Positions 33,334 through 42,881 of a DNA stretch of 49,070 nucleotides are shown here, in pieces. The notes beneath the pieces were generated by a model. It saw only the letters and a program-made list of their open reading frames with translations, was not told where the DNA came from and searched no databases. The DNA is from Planctomycetota bacterium (GTDB lineage Bacteria > Planctomycetota > Phycisphaerae > Sedimentisphaerales > Anaerobacaceae), in the NCBI GenBank assembly GCA_014384025.1, contig JACNGQ010000144.1, positions 1 through 49,070 on the forward strand. Direction: 5' to 3'. Position 1 is the first letter of the stretch; the number at the start of each line of letters is the position of its first letter. The position numbers and the translations under genes are program-made.

Positions 33334-35430
33334 ATGAGAATTTTTGCAAAGGAACATACCGCCCTACTGCCGGTATGGCTGTGTGTGAATTTCGCTCTAA
33401 TTAATAATGCCGGGGCGGCGTTCAATAAACCGGAGATCGATGAGACATTAGCAGCGATTGTCAACTACGAACGCGGGATGAGCAGAGAGCCTCTCATTGC
33501 TGTGGAAAAACTCATTCGGGAATCACAAAATCAGCCCGAGCAACGTAAATACATCGAGCTTCAATTAGCTGAATTACTTGATGAAGCCACATTAGAAAGT
33601 AAGTCGTTCATCTGCAGGCAGCTTTGGTTTATCGGGACGGCCGATTCTGTTCCTGCAATCGCCAAGCTGCTGATGGACGAGGAGACCGCGGACATAGCCT
33701 GCTATGCAATCGGGCAGAATCCAAGCGAAGAGGCAGGCAAGACACTGCGCGAAGCTCTGAACAATGTTTCGCCGAAAGTGCAGATTCGTATTATAAATCT
33801 ATTGGGCGACCGGAATGATAATCAAAGCGTAGAAGCAATCGGTAAACTTGTATCAGGAACGGAAAGGGAGGTCAGTGAAGCTGCGGTCGCGGCGATCGGA
33901 AAAATCGGTGGTGCACGGGCGATACAATTATTGATAGAAACCAGAGCCAAAGGTGATTCGGAACTTAGATTCGCAGCGACAGATGCGTACCTTAGATGCG
34001 CCGAAGACCTAATGTTCGAAGGCGAAACAAAGCAAGCGACCGTAATCTACAAGGAACTGGCCGACAAGAACGAAACACCTATTATCCGAAGTGCGGCCAT
34101 TAAGGGTCTGGCAGACATTGGCGGGCAGGATATAGTACCGTTGGTTATTGCTGCTTTGCGTGATGAAAACCGTATGGTGCGAACTACGGCCAGAAGCTGT
34201 GTTCGGACGATGGAAGGCAATGGCGTTACCGAGCAGATTGCAGGTGAATTGTCAAAGACATCACCTGATGAACAAGTGCTTCTGATTGGTGCTCTTGCAG
34301 ACCGCGGTGATGTCACTGCGCTGCCTGCAATAACAGCGGCGGCCAAGAGCACAAACCCGGAGGTCAGAAAAGCAGTATTGCAGGCAGTCGGAAAACTCGG
34401 CGATGCTTCTTTTGTAGGATACTTAGTTAAAGCCGCTACAGAAGGATTAAGCTCCGAAGAAAAAAGCATTGCAGTAAAGAGTCTTACTCTGCTCCGCGGC
34501 AGCAGAATTGATGATGCAATAGTACAAAGCATGCAGAATTCGCTGCCGAGCATGCGCCAGCAACTAATTCAGGTGCTTGGTGAGCGAAATGCGGTTGATG
34601 CAGTACCATCACTGTTAGCAGAAGCTGCACACCAAGACAGGAAGGTCAGCCAGGCGGCGTTCAAGACCTTAGGCAGACTTGCTGATGAGAAACATTTACC
34701 ATCACTGATAAAGCTTCTTGCTAAGACGGAAGATAGTAGCAGTCGTAGAGAAGCCGAGCGGGCTGTCATAGCTGTTTCACGCAAGATTAGCGAGCCGAGC
34801 AAGCAGGCGGATGCCGTATCGACGGAGCTGGGCGGCGAGAAACTCGTGGCTTTCAGATGTTCGCTTCTGCGAGTGCTCGGAGGCATCGCAAACAGTAAAG
34901 CGCTGAGAACATTAGAGGAAGCCTTAAAAGAGGCGAATCCCATCGTGCAGGATACATCCATACGCACATTAGCCAAATGGCCTAATGCGGCGGCGGCAGA
35001 AGTTTTGCTGGAAATTTACTGCAGCACACAAAACCAAATACATCGACAGCTGGCGCTGCGAGGTTTTGTACGCTTGTTGTCTCTGCCTGTTCAGGGACGT
35101 ACGGCAGAGAAAACGCTGGAGTTGTGCAGGCGGGCAATGCAACAAGCCAAGAGTTCAGCAGAGCAAAAACTTGTGCTATCGGGTTTGTCCAACGTAAGCG
35201 ACCCAGAGGCAATGGAAATGGTCGAGCCGTTTCTGCAGGTCGAGGAAGTCAGAGGAGAAGCGGCGACGGCCGCGATAAAAATAGCCGGGACAATTATTGA
35301 TACTCACGGCGAAAGGGCCAAGACTGCAATGAACAAACTGCTCGCTATCTCTAACGACGAGGACTTGCGCAAACAGGCTGGAGAGATTGTCCTGCATATC
35401 GAAGAACTCAAAACCAAGACACGTCAATAA
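33334..35430 (+). CDS. long HEAT-repeat protein
   Basis: 698 residues made of about 18-20 HEAT/PBS-lyase-like helical repeats from residue 60 on (for example SVEAIGKLVSGTEREVSEAAVAAIGKIGGARAIQLLIE, AVLQAVGKLGDASFVGYLVKAA and AAFKTLGRLADEKHLPSLIKLLA). A weak signal sequence is possible at 1-27 (TALLPVWLCVNFALINNAGAA). HEAT solenoids bind other proteins. The 13-base gap from the FG-GAP lipoprotein suggests the two are translated together and may act together; the partner is unknown. There is no good ribosome site, in line with coupling. Confidence 0.82.
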   Translation: MRIFAKEHTALLPVWLCVNFALINNAGAAFNKPEIDETLAAIVNYERGMSREPLIAVEKLIRESQNQPEQRKYIELQLAELLDEATLESKSFICRQLWFIGTADSVPAIAKLLMDEETADIACYAIGQNPSEEAGKTLREALNNVSPKVQIRIINLLGDRNDNQSVEAIGKLVSGTEREVSEAAVAAIGKIGGARAIQLLIETRAKGDSELRFAATDAYLRCAEDLMFEGETKQATVIYKELADKNETPIIRSAAIKGLADIGGQDIVPLVIAALRDENRMVRTTARSCVRTMEGNGVTEQIAGELSKTSPDEQVLLIGALADRGDVTALPAITAAAKSTNPEVRKAVLQAVGKLGDASFVGYLVKAATEGLSSEEKSIAVKSLTLLRGSRIDDAIVQSMQNSLPSMRQQLIQVLGERNAVDAVPSLLAEAAHQDRKVSQAAFKTLGRLADEKHLPSLIKLLAKTEDSSSRREAERAVIAVSRKISEPSKQADAVSTELGGEKLVAFRCSLLRVLGGIANSKALRTLEEALKEANPIVQDTSIRTLAKWPNAAAAEVLLEIYCSTQNQIHRQLALRGFVRLLSLPVQGRTAEKTLELCRRAMQQAKSSAEQKLVLSGLSNVSDPEAMEMVEPFLQVEEVRGEAATAAIKIAGTIIDTHGERAKTAMNKLLAISNDEDLRKQAGEIVLHIEELKTKTRQ

Positions 35431-35519
35431 GAAAAATAATCAATTAGGTATTTCACCTTCCACTTACACATTTGTCTCTACTTTAGAGTCACCGCAATAT
35501 GTTGATGGTAATATTTTGA

Positions 35520-35547
35520 TTGACTCATCGCCCGGAAAATATATAAT
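35520..35547 (+). promoter_or_regulatory. near-consensus sigma-70 promoter
   Basis: TTGACT (35520-35525) and TATAAT (35542-35547), 16 bases apart. The transcript would start near 35554, with AAGGAGAG at 35577-35584 and the ATG at 35587. It drives the pseudopilin gene. Confidence 0.7.
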
Positions 35548-35586
35548 TTTATTGTTTTTTCGGACTCTTTAGATGAAAGGAGAGTT

Positions 35587-36282
35587 ATGAGCAGTCACAG
35601 ACGGAGAGGATTCACCTTGATAGAACTGTTAGTTGTGATTGCCATCATCGCGTTGTTAATGGCGATATTAATGCCCGCGTTGCAAAGGGCAAAAAAACAA
35701 GCCCAGAATGTAAAGTGCCAAAGTAATATGCGTCAAATCGGCATAGCAGCCAACTTATACGCCGAGGATAATGAATTGATGGTTCCCCGGGGGAAGGCGG
35801 GCGGCACAGGCGGAGCATGGTTCCAGCTTTTTATGCCATTGTTGGCACAGAAACCGATCAACAACGATTATCGAACAGTGGATATTTATCGGTGCCCCGG
35901 CTACCCCGATAAAGAGCAAACCGTTTGCTACGTTGTCAACGGCTGGGACTTCAGAGATAAAAATGATATGCAGGGTACAGAGATACTCAAGCCGAGCAAG
36001 CTGACTACCTGCACTCAAAGAGCATATACTGTTTATCTTACCGACAACGAGGACGGTCCATGGCGGCATATAATACGAAAAGCTGATGACGAGGGAAACA
36101 ATCGATGTGATGTTTGGACGCCGGGGCATCTGCCGGCCTCCGATAGTGAAGACGTAACTAATGGCAGGCGTGTTGCGAGAGCCCGGCACAGAAAAGGCAG
36201 TAATTTTCTGTTTCTTGACTGGCACGTGGAATGGATGGCCGCCGAGGAGGTAACAATAGACTTGTGGAGATTTGTAAAATAG
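35587..36282 (+). CDS. prepilin-type N-terminal / H-X9-DG family protein
   Basis: 231 residues. The start is a type IV pilin-like leader: [28 protein letters not shown], with cleavage between Gly8 and Phe9 and the conserved Glu13 (Glu5 of the mature chain). The rest resembles planctomycetal type II secretion-like pseudopilins: [22 protein letters not shown] and a C-terminal histidine (201) followed by nine residues and Asp211 ([15 protein letters not shown] in place of the usual DG). These proteins are exported as pilin-like subunits; the cargo or appendage is unknown. No secretion apparatus is encoded in the window. Confidence 0.88.
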   Translation: MSSHRRRGFTLIELLVVIAIIALLMAILMPALQRAKKQAQNVKCQSNMRQIGIAANLYAEDNELMVPRGKAGGTGGAWFQLFMPLLAQKPINNDYRTVDIYRCPGYPDKEQTVCYVVNGWDFRDKNDMQGTEILKPSKLTTCTQRAYTVYLTDNEDGPWRHIIRKADDEGNNRCDVWTPGHLPASDSEDVTNGRRVARARHRKGSNFLFLDWHVEWMAAEEVTIDLWRFVK

Positions 36283-36387
36283 TATATTGACTATAACAGA
36301 ATCAATGAACATCAGGCGATACGTGTGCCGGTAATTAAATCCGTCCAGATTACATAAAATAATTATTTATCAAATGAGTCGGCAAAA

Positions 36388-39300
36388 GTGAATGCAATTG
36401 CTCAGACGCAACGCAAAATTTCAGTGGTGAGGAAAGCGGTTCTTCCGCTGTTTCTGCTCTCAGGGGCGGCGGGGCTGGTTTATGAAGTCACCTGGACAAG
36501 GGCTTTCGGGGTTGTCTTCGGCAATACAATCTTTGCGGTCAGTACTGTTTTAACGGCGTTTATGTTAGGTATGGCGGCCGGGAGCTGGCTGTTTGGGAGA
36601 ATAGCCGACAGAAGCCTTCGGCCTTTAAGACTGTTTGCCCTGCTGGAAATTGGAATAGGATTATATGCCTTTGCTTTTGCGACAATTTTAACGACGGTGG
36701 ATTTGTTTTATAGCTGGTTTTTTCAGAGTTTTCATCCAAGCTTTTATCCGCTGAGTCTTGTCCGGTTTGTTACATCAATAATCATCCTGCTAATTCCGAC
36801 CGCTTTGATGGGCGGGACGCTGCCGGTTTTGAGTAAATTGTGGGCGAACCGGCCACAGGAAAAAGGAGCATCCGACGCCGGTATAGGAGAAAGCACAGGA
36901 TTTTTATACTCAATCAATACATTTGGTGCGGTCGCAGGCAGCTTTTTGTCGGGCTATGTGTTCATAAGGATTTGGGGCGTGAGTAACACTGTTTATCTTG
37001 CAGCGTGTGCGAATATACTCATCGGAGTTTTCTCATTCATCTTGTCCATGTTCACAGACAAGCCGGTTGAGAAGAAGCACAAGCATAAGCGTTTGGTGCG
37101 CAAATCTAAACCGGCCAAAGGGAGTTCTCCTGAGGGTGAAGTTATTACAGAACAGGCCGTCAGGAAACGAAAAATTGTGCTGGCTGCGGTATTGGTGGCG
37201 GGATTTTGTGCGCTGGCTTTAGAGGTTTTGTGGACGAGGGTGCTGCTGTTTGTTCTAGGGACAAGCGTTTATGCTTTCGCGTGCATGCTTACCTGCTTTA
37301 TTCTGGGTCTTGCGCTGGGGAGCTTTCTTTGCAGCCGGATATTTTTAGGGAGAATCAAAAACGGTATTTTTGCTCTCGGCATAGTAGAGTTCCTGGTAGG
37401 GCTGTCGGTGCTGGGTTCCATTTTGCTGTTAGGTATGCTCTGGTATATCGACCTTATACTGACTGAGAAGTTGCTTGCGGGCACTTTTTGGAAAGAAGTA
37501 GCGGCCCACTTTATAGATGCATCGGTTGTGCTGTTGTTGCCTACTGTGTTTATGGGTATGGTTTTTCCTATTGCGGTCAAGGTTTGCGCCGGGTCCTGGA
37601 AGGCAGCAGGTAAAAGGATAGGAGAAGTCTATGCATGCAATACGATGGGCTGCGTGGTAGGCTCTTTCGCAGCGGGCTTTGTGATGGTGCCGTTGTTAGG
37701 ATTGCGTGACAGCTTCCTTTTGATTGTTGTGATTCAGCTTCTGTTAGCCGTTGTAGTTCTTTTTCTTTCAGAGAAAAGAAGGTTAATACTCTGTGCTGGT
37801 GCCGCGGGGATTTCAATAGCAGCAATAATTTTCAGTGTACTGTACATCCCGCGTGATATATTTCTGCAGACGATGAATACTTATCACTACCCCAGCAAAA
37901 TCATTTATATCAAAGACGGCGCCACAGGTACGATTACAGTGCATGATATGCCAGATGGTGACCGGCTCATTGTAGTTGATGGTGTTGATGTAGCGGGGAT
38001 GAATTTTATGCTGCGCACCACTCAGAAACTTCAGGGATACGTACCACTGCTGATGCACAAAGACCCTCAAAAAGTACTGCAAATCGGTTACGGAAGCGGC
38101 GAGACTTCCGGAATCGGGCTGGCATTCGGTGTTGAAGACTACAGGATAGTTGATGTTTGCCCAAGCGTTTTCGAGGCAGGCAGGTTCTTCGAGACAATCA
38201 ACCGTTCATCCTACAAAGACCCCCGGCTTAAAAAAATTATCATGGACGGAAAAAACTATGTGAAGCTTACCGATGAGAAATTCGACATCATAATGAACGA
38301 TTCGACTTATCCGGGTACGACGGGAAGCTCGGCACTTTACACATACGAACATTTTATACAATGCCGTGATAAGCTAAAAGACGACGGTATTTTGTCGTGC
38401 TGGATTCCCCTGGATTTACGAGGTGAAGACCTTCAGTTGATATTCAAGACTTTTCAGGAGGCGATGCCACATAGTTGTGTTTGGATGGCGAACAATTGTG
38501 TCAATAAACATGCCGTATTGGTGGGCAGTAAATCTCCATTGAGAATTGATTTTCAGCGGGCCAAAAAAGCAGTTGAGCGTGAGGACATAGCTTCCGACCT
38601 TGCGGGAATTAATATTCACTCTATTTATGATTTGCTGGATTGCTTTATTGTCGATGAAGGCGGGCTACGAAGAATAGGAGGTGCAGCACCGCTCAATACC
38701 GATGACAGACCCCGGCTGGAGTTCGGAGCAGCAATAAAGCGGGAGGAGGAAGGATGTTTGATAAATACTATGGAGTGGTTTTCGAGGGAATATCGTTCCG
38801 TTTTGCCATATCTTGTGAACCTCGGTGATACGGCAGAAGAATCGCAACAGGTCAAATCGACTTTCGAACAATATTACCGGGGAACAGGCCACGCCCTACG
38901 GGGACTTTTGGGGATGTTACACGGTGACCCACTGATTATGAATACTGAATTCGAGAAGGCGCAACAAGCCAATCCGTTAGAGCGGGATGTTCAGAGCTGC
39001 CTTGATGAAATGAACCTGGAGATAAAGGCGCTGGAGGAGGCTGTAGAACGTACGCCGAGGAAACCTATCCTGAGGTCACGTCTTGCTAAAAGGTATCTTC
39101 TTTTAAACAACTATGAAGCAGCGAGCGAGCAATACGAGAAGTTTTTGGAGCTTGAACCTGAGAATGCCGCGGGGTGGACCAACCTGGGATTTTGTTACAA
39201 AATGCTGGGGCAGTTCGAGAAATCAATTTTTGCTCTCAACAAAGCAATCGAATGTAATGACAAGATGGTTCCAGCTTATCGTAATCTGGCTGATGTATAT

Positions 39301-39462
39301 GACAGGGTTGCCCGGTCACACTTTATACAGAAGGAATACAATCTCGCACTGGAAAACCTGGAAAAAGCACTGGCTTTAGTCCCGAAAGAATCTCCTGCGT
39401 ATAAATATCTGCAGGAAAGAAAAGGAGCCGTGATGCGCGCTATAGAAGAAGCAAAGCGCTGA
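36388..39462 (+). CDS. membrane-spermidine-synthase-like fusion with TPRs
   Basis: 1024 residues in three parts. Residues 1-500 are a polytopic membrane region with MFS-like helices (VLPLFLLSGAAGLVYEVTWTRAFGVVFGNT, GMAAGSWLFGRIADR, ALEVLWTRVLLFVLGTS, YACNTMGCVVGSFAAGF). Residues of about 510-760 are a spermidine-synthase-like Rossmann domain (VLQIGYGSGETSGIGLAFG, then MNDSTYPGTTGSSALYTYEHF), with the aminopropyltransferase fold but no proof of activity. The tail (about 880-1015) has TPR repeats (AASEQYEKFLELEPENAAGWTNLGFCYKMLGQFEKSI). The start is a GTG with a weak ribosome site. Such fused proteins are frequent in Planctomycetota. Substrate unknown. Confidence 0.82.
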   Translation: MNAIAQTQRKISVVRKAVLPLFLLSGAAGLVYEVTWTRAFGVVFGNTIFAVSTVLTAFMLGMAAGSWLFGRIADRSLRPLRLFALLEIGIGLYAFAFATILTTVDLFYSWFFQSFHPSFYPLSLVRFVTSIIILLIPTALMGGTLPVLSKLWANRPQEKGASDAGIGESTGFLYSINTFGAVAGSFLSGYVFIRIWGVSNTVYLAACANILIGVFSFILSMFTDKPVEKKHKHKRLVRKSKPAKGSSPEGEVITEQAVRKRKIVLAAVLVAGFCALALEVLWTRVLLFVLGTSVYAFACMLTCFILGLALGSFLCSRIFLGRIKNGIFALGIVEFLVGLSVLGSILLLGMLWYIDLILTEKLLAGTFWKEVAAHFIDASVVLLLPTVFMGMVFPIAVKVCAGSWKAAGKRIGEVYACNTMGCVVGSFAAGFVMVPLLGLRDSFLLIVVIQLLLAVVVLFLSEKRRLILCAGAAGISIAAIIFSVLYIPRDIFLQTMNTYHYPSKIIYIKDGATGTITVHDMPDGDRLIVVDGVDVAGMNFMLRTTQKLQGYVPLLMHKDPQKVLQIGYGSGETSGIGLAFGVEDYRIVDVCPSVFEAGRFFETINRSSYKDPRLKKIIMDGKNYVKLTDEKFDIIMNDSTYPGTTGSSALYTYEHFIQCRDKLKDDGILSCWIPLDLRGEDLQLIFKTFQEAMPHSCVWMANNCVNKHAVLVGSKSPLRIDFQRAKKAVEREDIASDLAGINIHSIYDLLDCFIVDEGGLRRIGGAAPLNTDDRPRLEFGAAIKREEEGCLINTMEWFSREYRSVLPYLVNLGDTAEESQQVKSTFEQYYRGTGHALRGLLGMLHGDPLIMNTEFEKAQQANPLERDVQSCLDEMNLEIKALEEAVERTPRKPILRSRLAKRYLLLNNYEAASEQYEKFLELEPENAAGWTNLGFCYKMLGQFEKSIFALNKAIECNDKMVPAYRNLADVYDRVARSHFIQKEYNLALENLEKALALVPKESPAYKYLQERKGAVMRAIEEAKR

Positions 39463-39515
39463 GCTGTACGTGTTTAAATAGTTAAATAATTACTTACAAT
39501 TCAGGAGGTCATAAA

Positions 39516-40340
39516 ATGTCAAATGTTCATATCGGCGTCAATATGGAGTTTGTTCGTCATGCCGACAAGTCTTTCGAGTGGGGAGTGGAAAAGGCCGCGG
39601 AGTTAGGTTATGAATACGTAGAGCCGATGGTCCACTGGGGGCGCGAGCTGTTGAGTGAGGCAGGATATTTTCACAGTGTATCCATGCTGGATGACCCGTA
39701 TCGGATTAAACGAGCATGTGAAAAGGCCGGGATTAAGCTTTCGGGGCTTTCGGCACATACGCCATTGTGCAAACCGGAGATAAGTACGGAGTATCTTAAA
39801 CAGGCAATTCGATTTGCGGCCGAATGCGGCGCTCCTGTTGTGAATACAGATGAAGGACCTAAACCAGTATGGTCAACAGAGGAAGAAGACCACGTTTTGA
39901 TGCGGTATGTTTTGAAAGAGGCGGCAGCCGTTGCTGAAGCCCGCGGGATACTGATAGGTCTTGAGCCACATCAGCAGTACAGCCAGCACCCGGATGGTCT
40001 GGACAGAATTTATGAGCTGGTTGACTCTGAGGCCATCGGAATCAACTTCGATACCGGCAACAGTTACCTGTCCGGTCACGACCCGGTTGAGTGGCTCAAA
40101 GGAGTCAAGGACAGATTAGTCCACCTTCATGCCAAGGATATTTCCGTGCAGCAATCCGAGGACGAGCGGGGTAAAGTAACCGGTACGCCGGTGGGCTGTG
40201 CCTGCGGCGAAGGGGTCATTGACTGGAAACAGGTAGTTGAGATTTGTAAAAAACTGCCTCGTGATATTGTTTTCAGCGTTGAATGCGGTACTATAGAACA
40301 AGCTGAGCGAAGTATCAGTCACCTTAAGGGCCTGGTGTAG
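39516..40340 (+). CDS. sugar phosphate isomerase/epimerase-like TIM barrel
   Basis: 274 residues, AP-endonuclease-family-2 TIM barrel. The metal ligands of this family are visible: Glu in IGLEPHQQ, Asp in INFDTGNSYLSG, His in RLVHLHAKD and Glu in FSVECG. No signal peptide. AGGAGG lies before the ATG. Such barrels isomerise or epimerise sugars or keto-acids, and some act on 3-keto sugars (2-hydroxy-3-ketoglucal hydratase type). With the Gfo/Idh and DUF1080 genes downstream, a place in a redox glycoside pathway is plausible but not shown. Confidence 0.85.
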   Translation: MSNVHIGVNMEFVRHADKSFEWGVEKAAELGYEYVEPMVHWGRELLSEAGYFHSVSMLDDPYRIKRACEKAGIKLSGLSAHTPLCKPEISTEYLKQAIRFAAECGAPVVNTDEGPKPVWSTEEEDHVLMRYVLKEAAAVAEARGILIGLEPHQQYSQHPDGLDRIYELVDSEAIGINFDTGNSYLSGHDPVEWLKGVKDRLVHLHAKDISVQQSEDERGKVTGTPVGCACGEGVIDWKQVVEICKKLPRDIVFSVECGTIEQAERSISHLKGLV

Positions 40341-40429
40341 TAGTTGCGGAAAGTGTTAAGTAAGCAGAATTTTGTGACCAGCAGGTTTGAAAAAAAGATA
40401 TAATCGAAGATGCCATGCGTGGAAATGAT

Positions 40430-41884
40430 ATGAAAAAAAGATGTATTAAAAGAAGAGAGTTTTTGCGGAGAGCCGGGCTTGGGGCAGCCTCGCTTTTCTT
40501 AGGCCCAGGTTTGGCCGGATGTTCCGGTGCACAGTTTACCGGTGTGAAATCTTCACAAAAGCCGAATCTTGTATTTATTTTCGCAGACCAATGGCGCGCA
40601 CAAGCGAGCGGTTATGCCGGCGACCCCAATGCTCAAACGCCCTGCTTAGACAACCTTGCGAAAGAAAGTATAAATTTCACAAACGCCGTATCAGGCTGTC
40701 CGGTGTGCACTCCATATCGCGGAAGCTTGCTGACCGGACAGTACTGGCTTACGCACGGTCTCTTTTATAACGACAAACCCCTGAATCCCGACGCGACGAC
40801 TATCGCCAAGGTTTACAGCAAGGCCGGTTATGAAACGGGCTATATCGGCAAATGGCACATTGACGGCCATGGAAGGACTTCTTTCATACCCGAAGAAAGG
40901 AGACAGGGCTTTAAGCTCTGGAAGGTATGTGAATGCACACATAACTATAATAAATCACTTTACTATGGCGAAACAGACGTCAAACAATACTGGGATGGCT
41001 ATGACGCAATCGCTCAGACCCGCGAAGCACAGAAATATATCCAGCAACACGCAAACAAAACACCATTTATTCTGTTTATGTCGTGGGGGCCCCCACATGC
41101 TCCATATCAGACGGCCCCGGAGAAATATCAAAGGATGTTCTCGGCAGACAAAATTATTCTACATCCCAATGTCCCTGAGTCACTAAAGGAAAAAGCCCGG
41201 GAGGAATTAGCCGGCTATTACGCCCATATGGCAGCATTAGATGACTGCATAAGAGATGTTCTTGGAACGCTAAAAGAATGCGGCATTGAAGAAAATACTA
41301 TTTTTGTATTTACCTCCGACCATGGTGATATGCTGCACTCTCACGGCCAGACCAAAAAACAAAAACCATGGGAAGAGTCGGTCAGGATTCCGTTTTTACT
41401 GCGCTATCCTGCGGTACATGGAAAAACAGGCAGGAAGATTGATATGCCGATAAATACACCCGATATTATGCCGACTCTGCTTGGCTTGAGCGGTATTGCC
41501 ATTCCCACATCGGTCGAGGGCAGGGACTTTTCGGCTGTTATTGAAGGGAAAGAGCCGCCTGATAACGATGCAGCTTTGATAATATGCCCTGTGCCGTTTC
41601 ATCAATGGGGCTATCAGAGAGGCGGCCGGGAATATCGCGGGATCAGGACGCGGCGATATACTTACGTGCGGGACATTAACGGGCCATGGCTGCTTTATGA
41701 CAACCAAGAGGACCTATATCAACTGGAAAATCTGTGTAATAATCCGAAGTATTCACAAGTTCAGCAAAAACTGGAAAAAATATTATTTCACAAGCTCAAA
41801 AAAACTAATGACAAATTCCTTCCGGGCCCTGAATATATGGCTATGTGGAATTACACATGGGACGGATCAGATGGTCAAAAGTAA
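40430..41884 (+). CDS. Tat-exported type I sulfatase
   Basis: 484 residues from the ATG at 40430 (an earlier in-frame ATG at 40415 is possible). A twin-arginine signal, RREFLRRAGLGAASLFLG (8-25), runs into a lipobox-like LAGC (Cys31), so it may be a Tat lipoprotein. The arylsulfatase core follows: FADQWRAQ (metal-binding Asp53), then CTPYRGSLLTG with Cys93 as the residue converted to formylglycine (C-x-P-x-R), GKWHI, and TSDHGDMLHSHGQTKK with the second metal site. The Cys type needs a formylglycine-generating enzyme or a radical-SAM maturase, absent from this window. It would remove sulfate esters from a glycan. It overlaps nothing and is followed after 31 bases by the DUF6807 gene. Confidence 0.93.
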   Translation: MKKRCIKRREFLRRAGLGAASLFLGPGLAGCSGAQFTGVKSSQKPNLVFIFADQWRAQASGYAGDPNAQTPCLDNLAKESINFTNAVSGCPVCTPYRGSLLTGQYWLTHGLFYNDKPLNPDATTIAKVYSKAGYETGYIGKWHIDGHGRTSFIPEERRQGFKLWKVCECTHNYNKSLYYGETDVKQYWDGYDAIAQTREAQKYIQQHANKTPFILFMSWGPPHAPYQTAPEKYQRMFSADKIILHPNVPESLKEKAREELAGYYAHMAALDDCIRDVLGTLKECGIEENTIFVFTSDHGDMLHSHGQTKKQKPWEESVRIPFLLRYPAVHGKTGRKIDMPINTPDIMPTLLGLSGIAIPTSVEGRDFSAVIEGKEPPDNDAALIICPVPFHQWGYQRGGREYRGIRTRRYTYVRDINGPWLLYDNQEDLYQLENLCNNPKYSQVQQKLEKILFHKLKKTNDKFLPGPEYMAMWNYTWDGSDGQK

Positions 41885-41915
41885 TTTAATTAAAATACTT
41901 GAAAGAGGAGCGGTT

Positions 41916-42857
41916 ATGGGAAAATTCAAAAGTATTTCCATCATTATTCTGTTGAATGCCGGCTTTTTATTTGTCATAAATCCGGCATTCGCGGAAAATC
42001 CTATGCGGATTACGATAGAAGAAAATGCAGTATCCGCATACACAGGCCCGCATGTCCTAATGCGATACAATTATGAGAATGTGCCTTTTAAGCCATGTGT
42101 GCATGAGCTATTCTCACCAGAGGGTGTTAACGTTCTGCGTGATGCGCCCGCCGACCATCTGCATCATCACGCACTGATGTATGCAATTGCCGTAGATGGC
42201 GTAAACTTCTGGGAAGAGCAGCAGGCACCGGGAAGACAAGCACACCAGTCTTTTTCCAATATAAGAATCGACAGGCAGGGTGAAGTACCCGGCGCAAGTT
42301 TTACGGAACAGCTCGACTGGTTCAATCCCCGCGATCAGGAATTACTGCTAAAAGAACAACGGACAATCAAAGTCTGTGTACCAGATGACTTTAAGGTAAC
42401 CCTTTTAAGCTGGCAATCCAAGTTTGCCGTCCCATCCGGAAAAGAATCAGTGACGCTAACAGGCTCACATTACTTTGGTTTGGGGGTGCGTTTTGTAGAG
42501 TCGATGGATACAGGCGGTACCCTCTTCAACGCAGAAGGCAAGGCCGGCGAAGTCGTGCGTGGTGACGAAAAGCTGGTGAGAGCAGACTGGTGCGCTTATA
42601 CCGCCAAAGCAAACGGCAAGATTGTTACGGTGGCTATGTTCGGTCATCCGGATAATTTGCGTCATCCGACACAGTGGTTTACTATGAGCAAGCCGTTTGC
42701 CTACCTTTCAGCTACGCTGAATCTGCACAGAGAGCCGTTGAAAGTTCTATCGGGTAAACCGCTGGAATTACAGTATGCTGTTGCTGTATGGGACAATCGA
42801 GTTGAAGAAGAACAAATCGAAAAGGTTTATGACTGGTGGGTCAAAAGTAAGCAATAA
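41916..42857 (+). CDS. DUF6807 (PmoA-like) secreted protein
   Basis: 313 residues from the ATG at 41916, which follows GAGGAG (41905-41910); earlier in-frame starts lie in the sulfatase gene. A signal peptide covers 1-28 (IIILLNAGFLFVINPAFA). The chain has the family marks HELFSPEGVNVLRDAPADHLHHHALMYAIAVDGVNFWEE and HPTQWFTMSKPFAYLSATLN. The name PmoA is a historical annotation; no methane oxidation is implied. The gene regularly sits beside sulfatases and Gfo/Idh genes in Planctomycetota. Enzymatic role unproven. Confidence 0.85.
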   Translation: MGKFKSISIIILLNAGFLFVINPAFAENPMRITIEENAVSAYTGPHVLMRYNYENVPFKPCVHELFSPEGVNVLRDAPADHLHHHALMYAIAVDGVNFWEEQQAPGRQAHQSFSNIRIDRQGEVPGASFTEQLDWFNPRDQELLLKEQRTIKVCVPDDFKVTLLSWQSKFAVPSGKESVTLTGSHYFGLGVRFVESMDTGGTLFNAEGKAGEVVRGDEKLVRADWCAYTAKANGKIVTVAMFGHPDNLRHPTQWFTMSKPFAYLSATLNLHREPLKVLSGKPLELQYAVAVWDNRVEEEQIEKVYDWWVKSKQ

Positions 42858-42881
42858 TATAAGTTAATTGAGGAGAAAGCT

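Noticed and set aside
41916-42857. Particulate methane monooxygenase subunit A
   Set aside because: The PmoA label of this family is a historical name; the protein has a signal peptide and no membrane helices like true PmoA.
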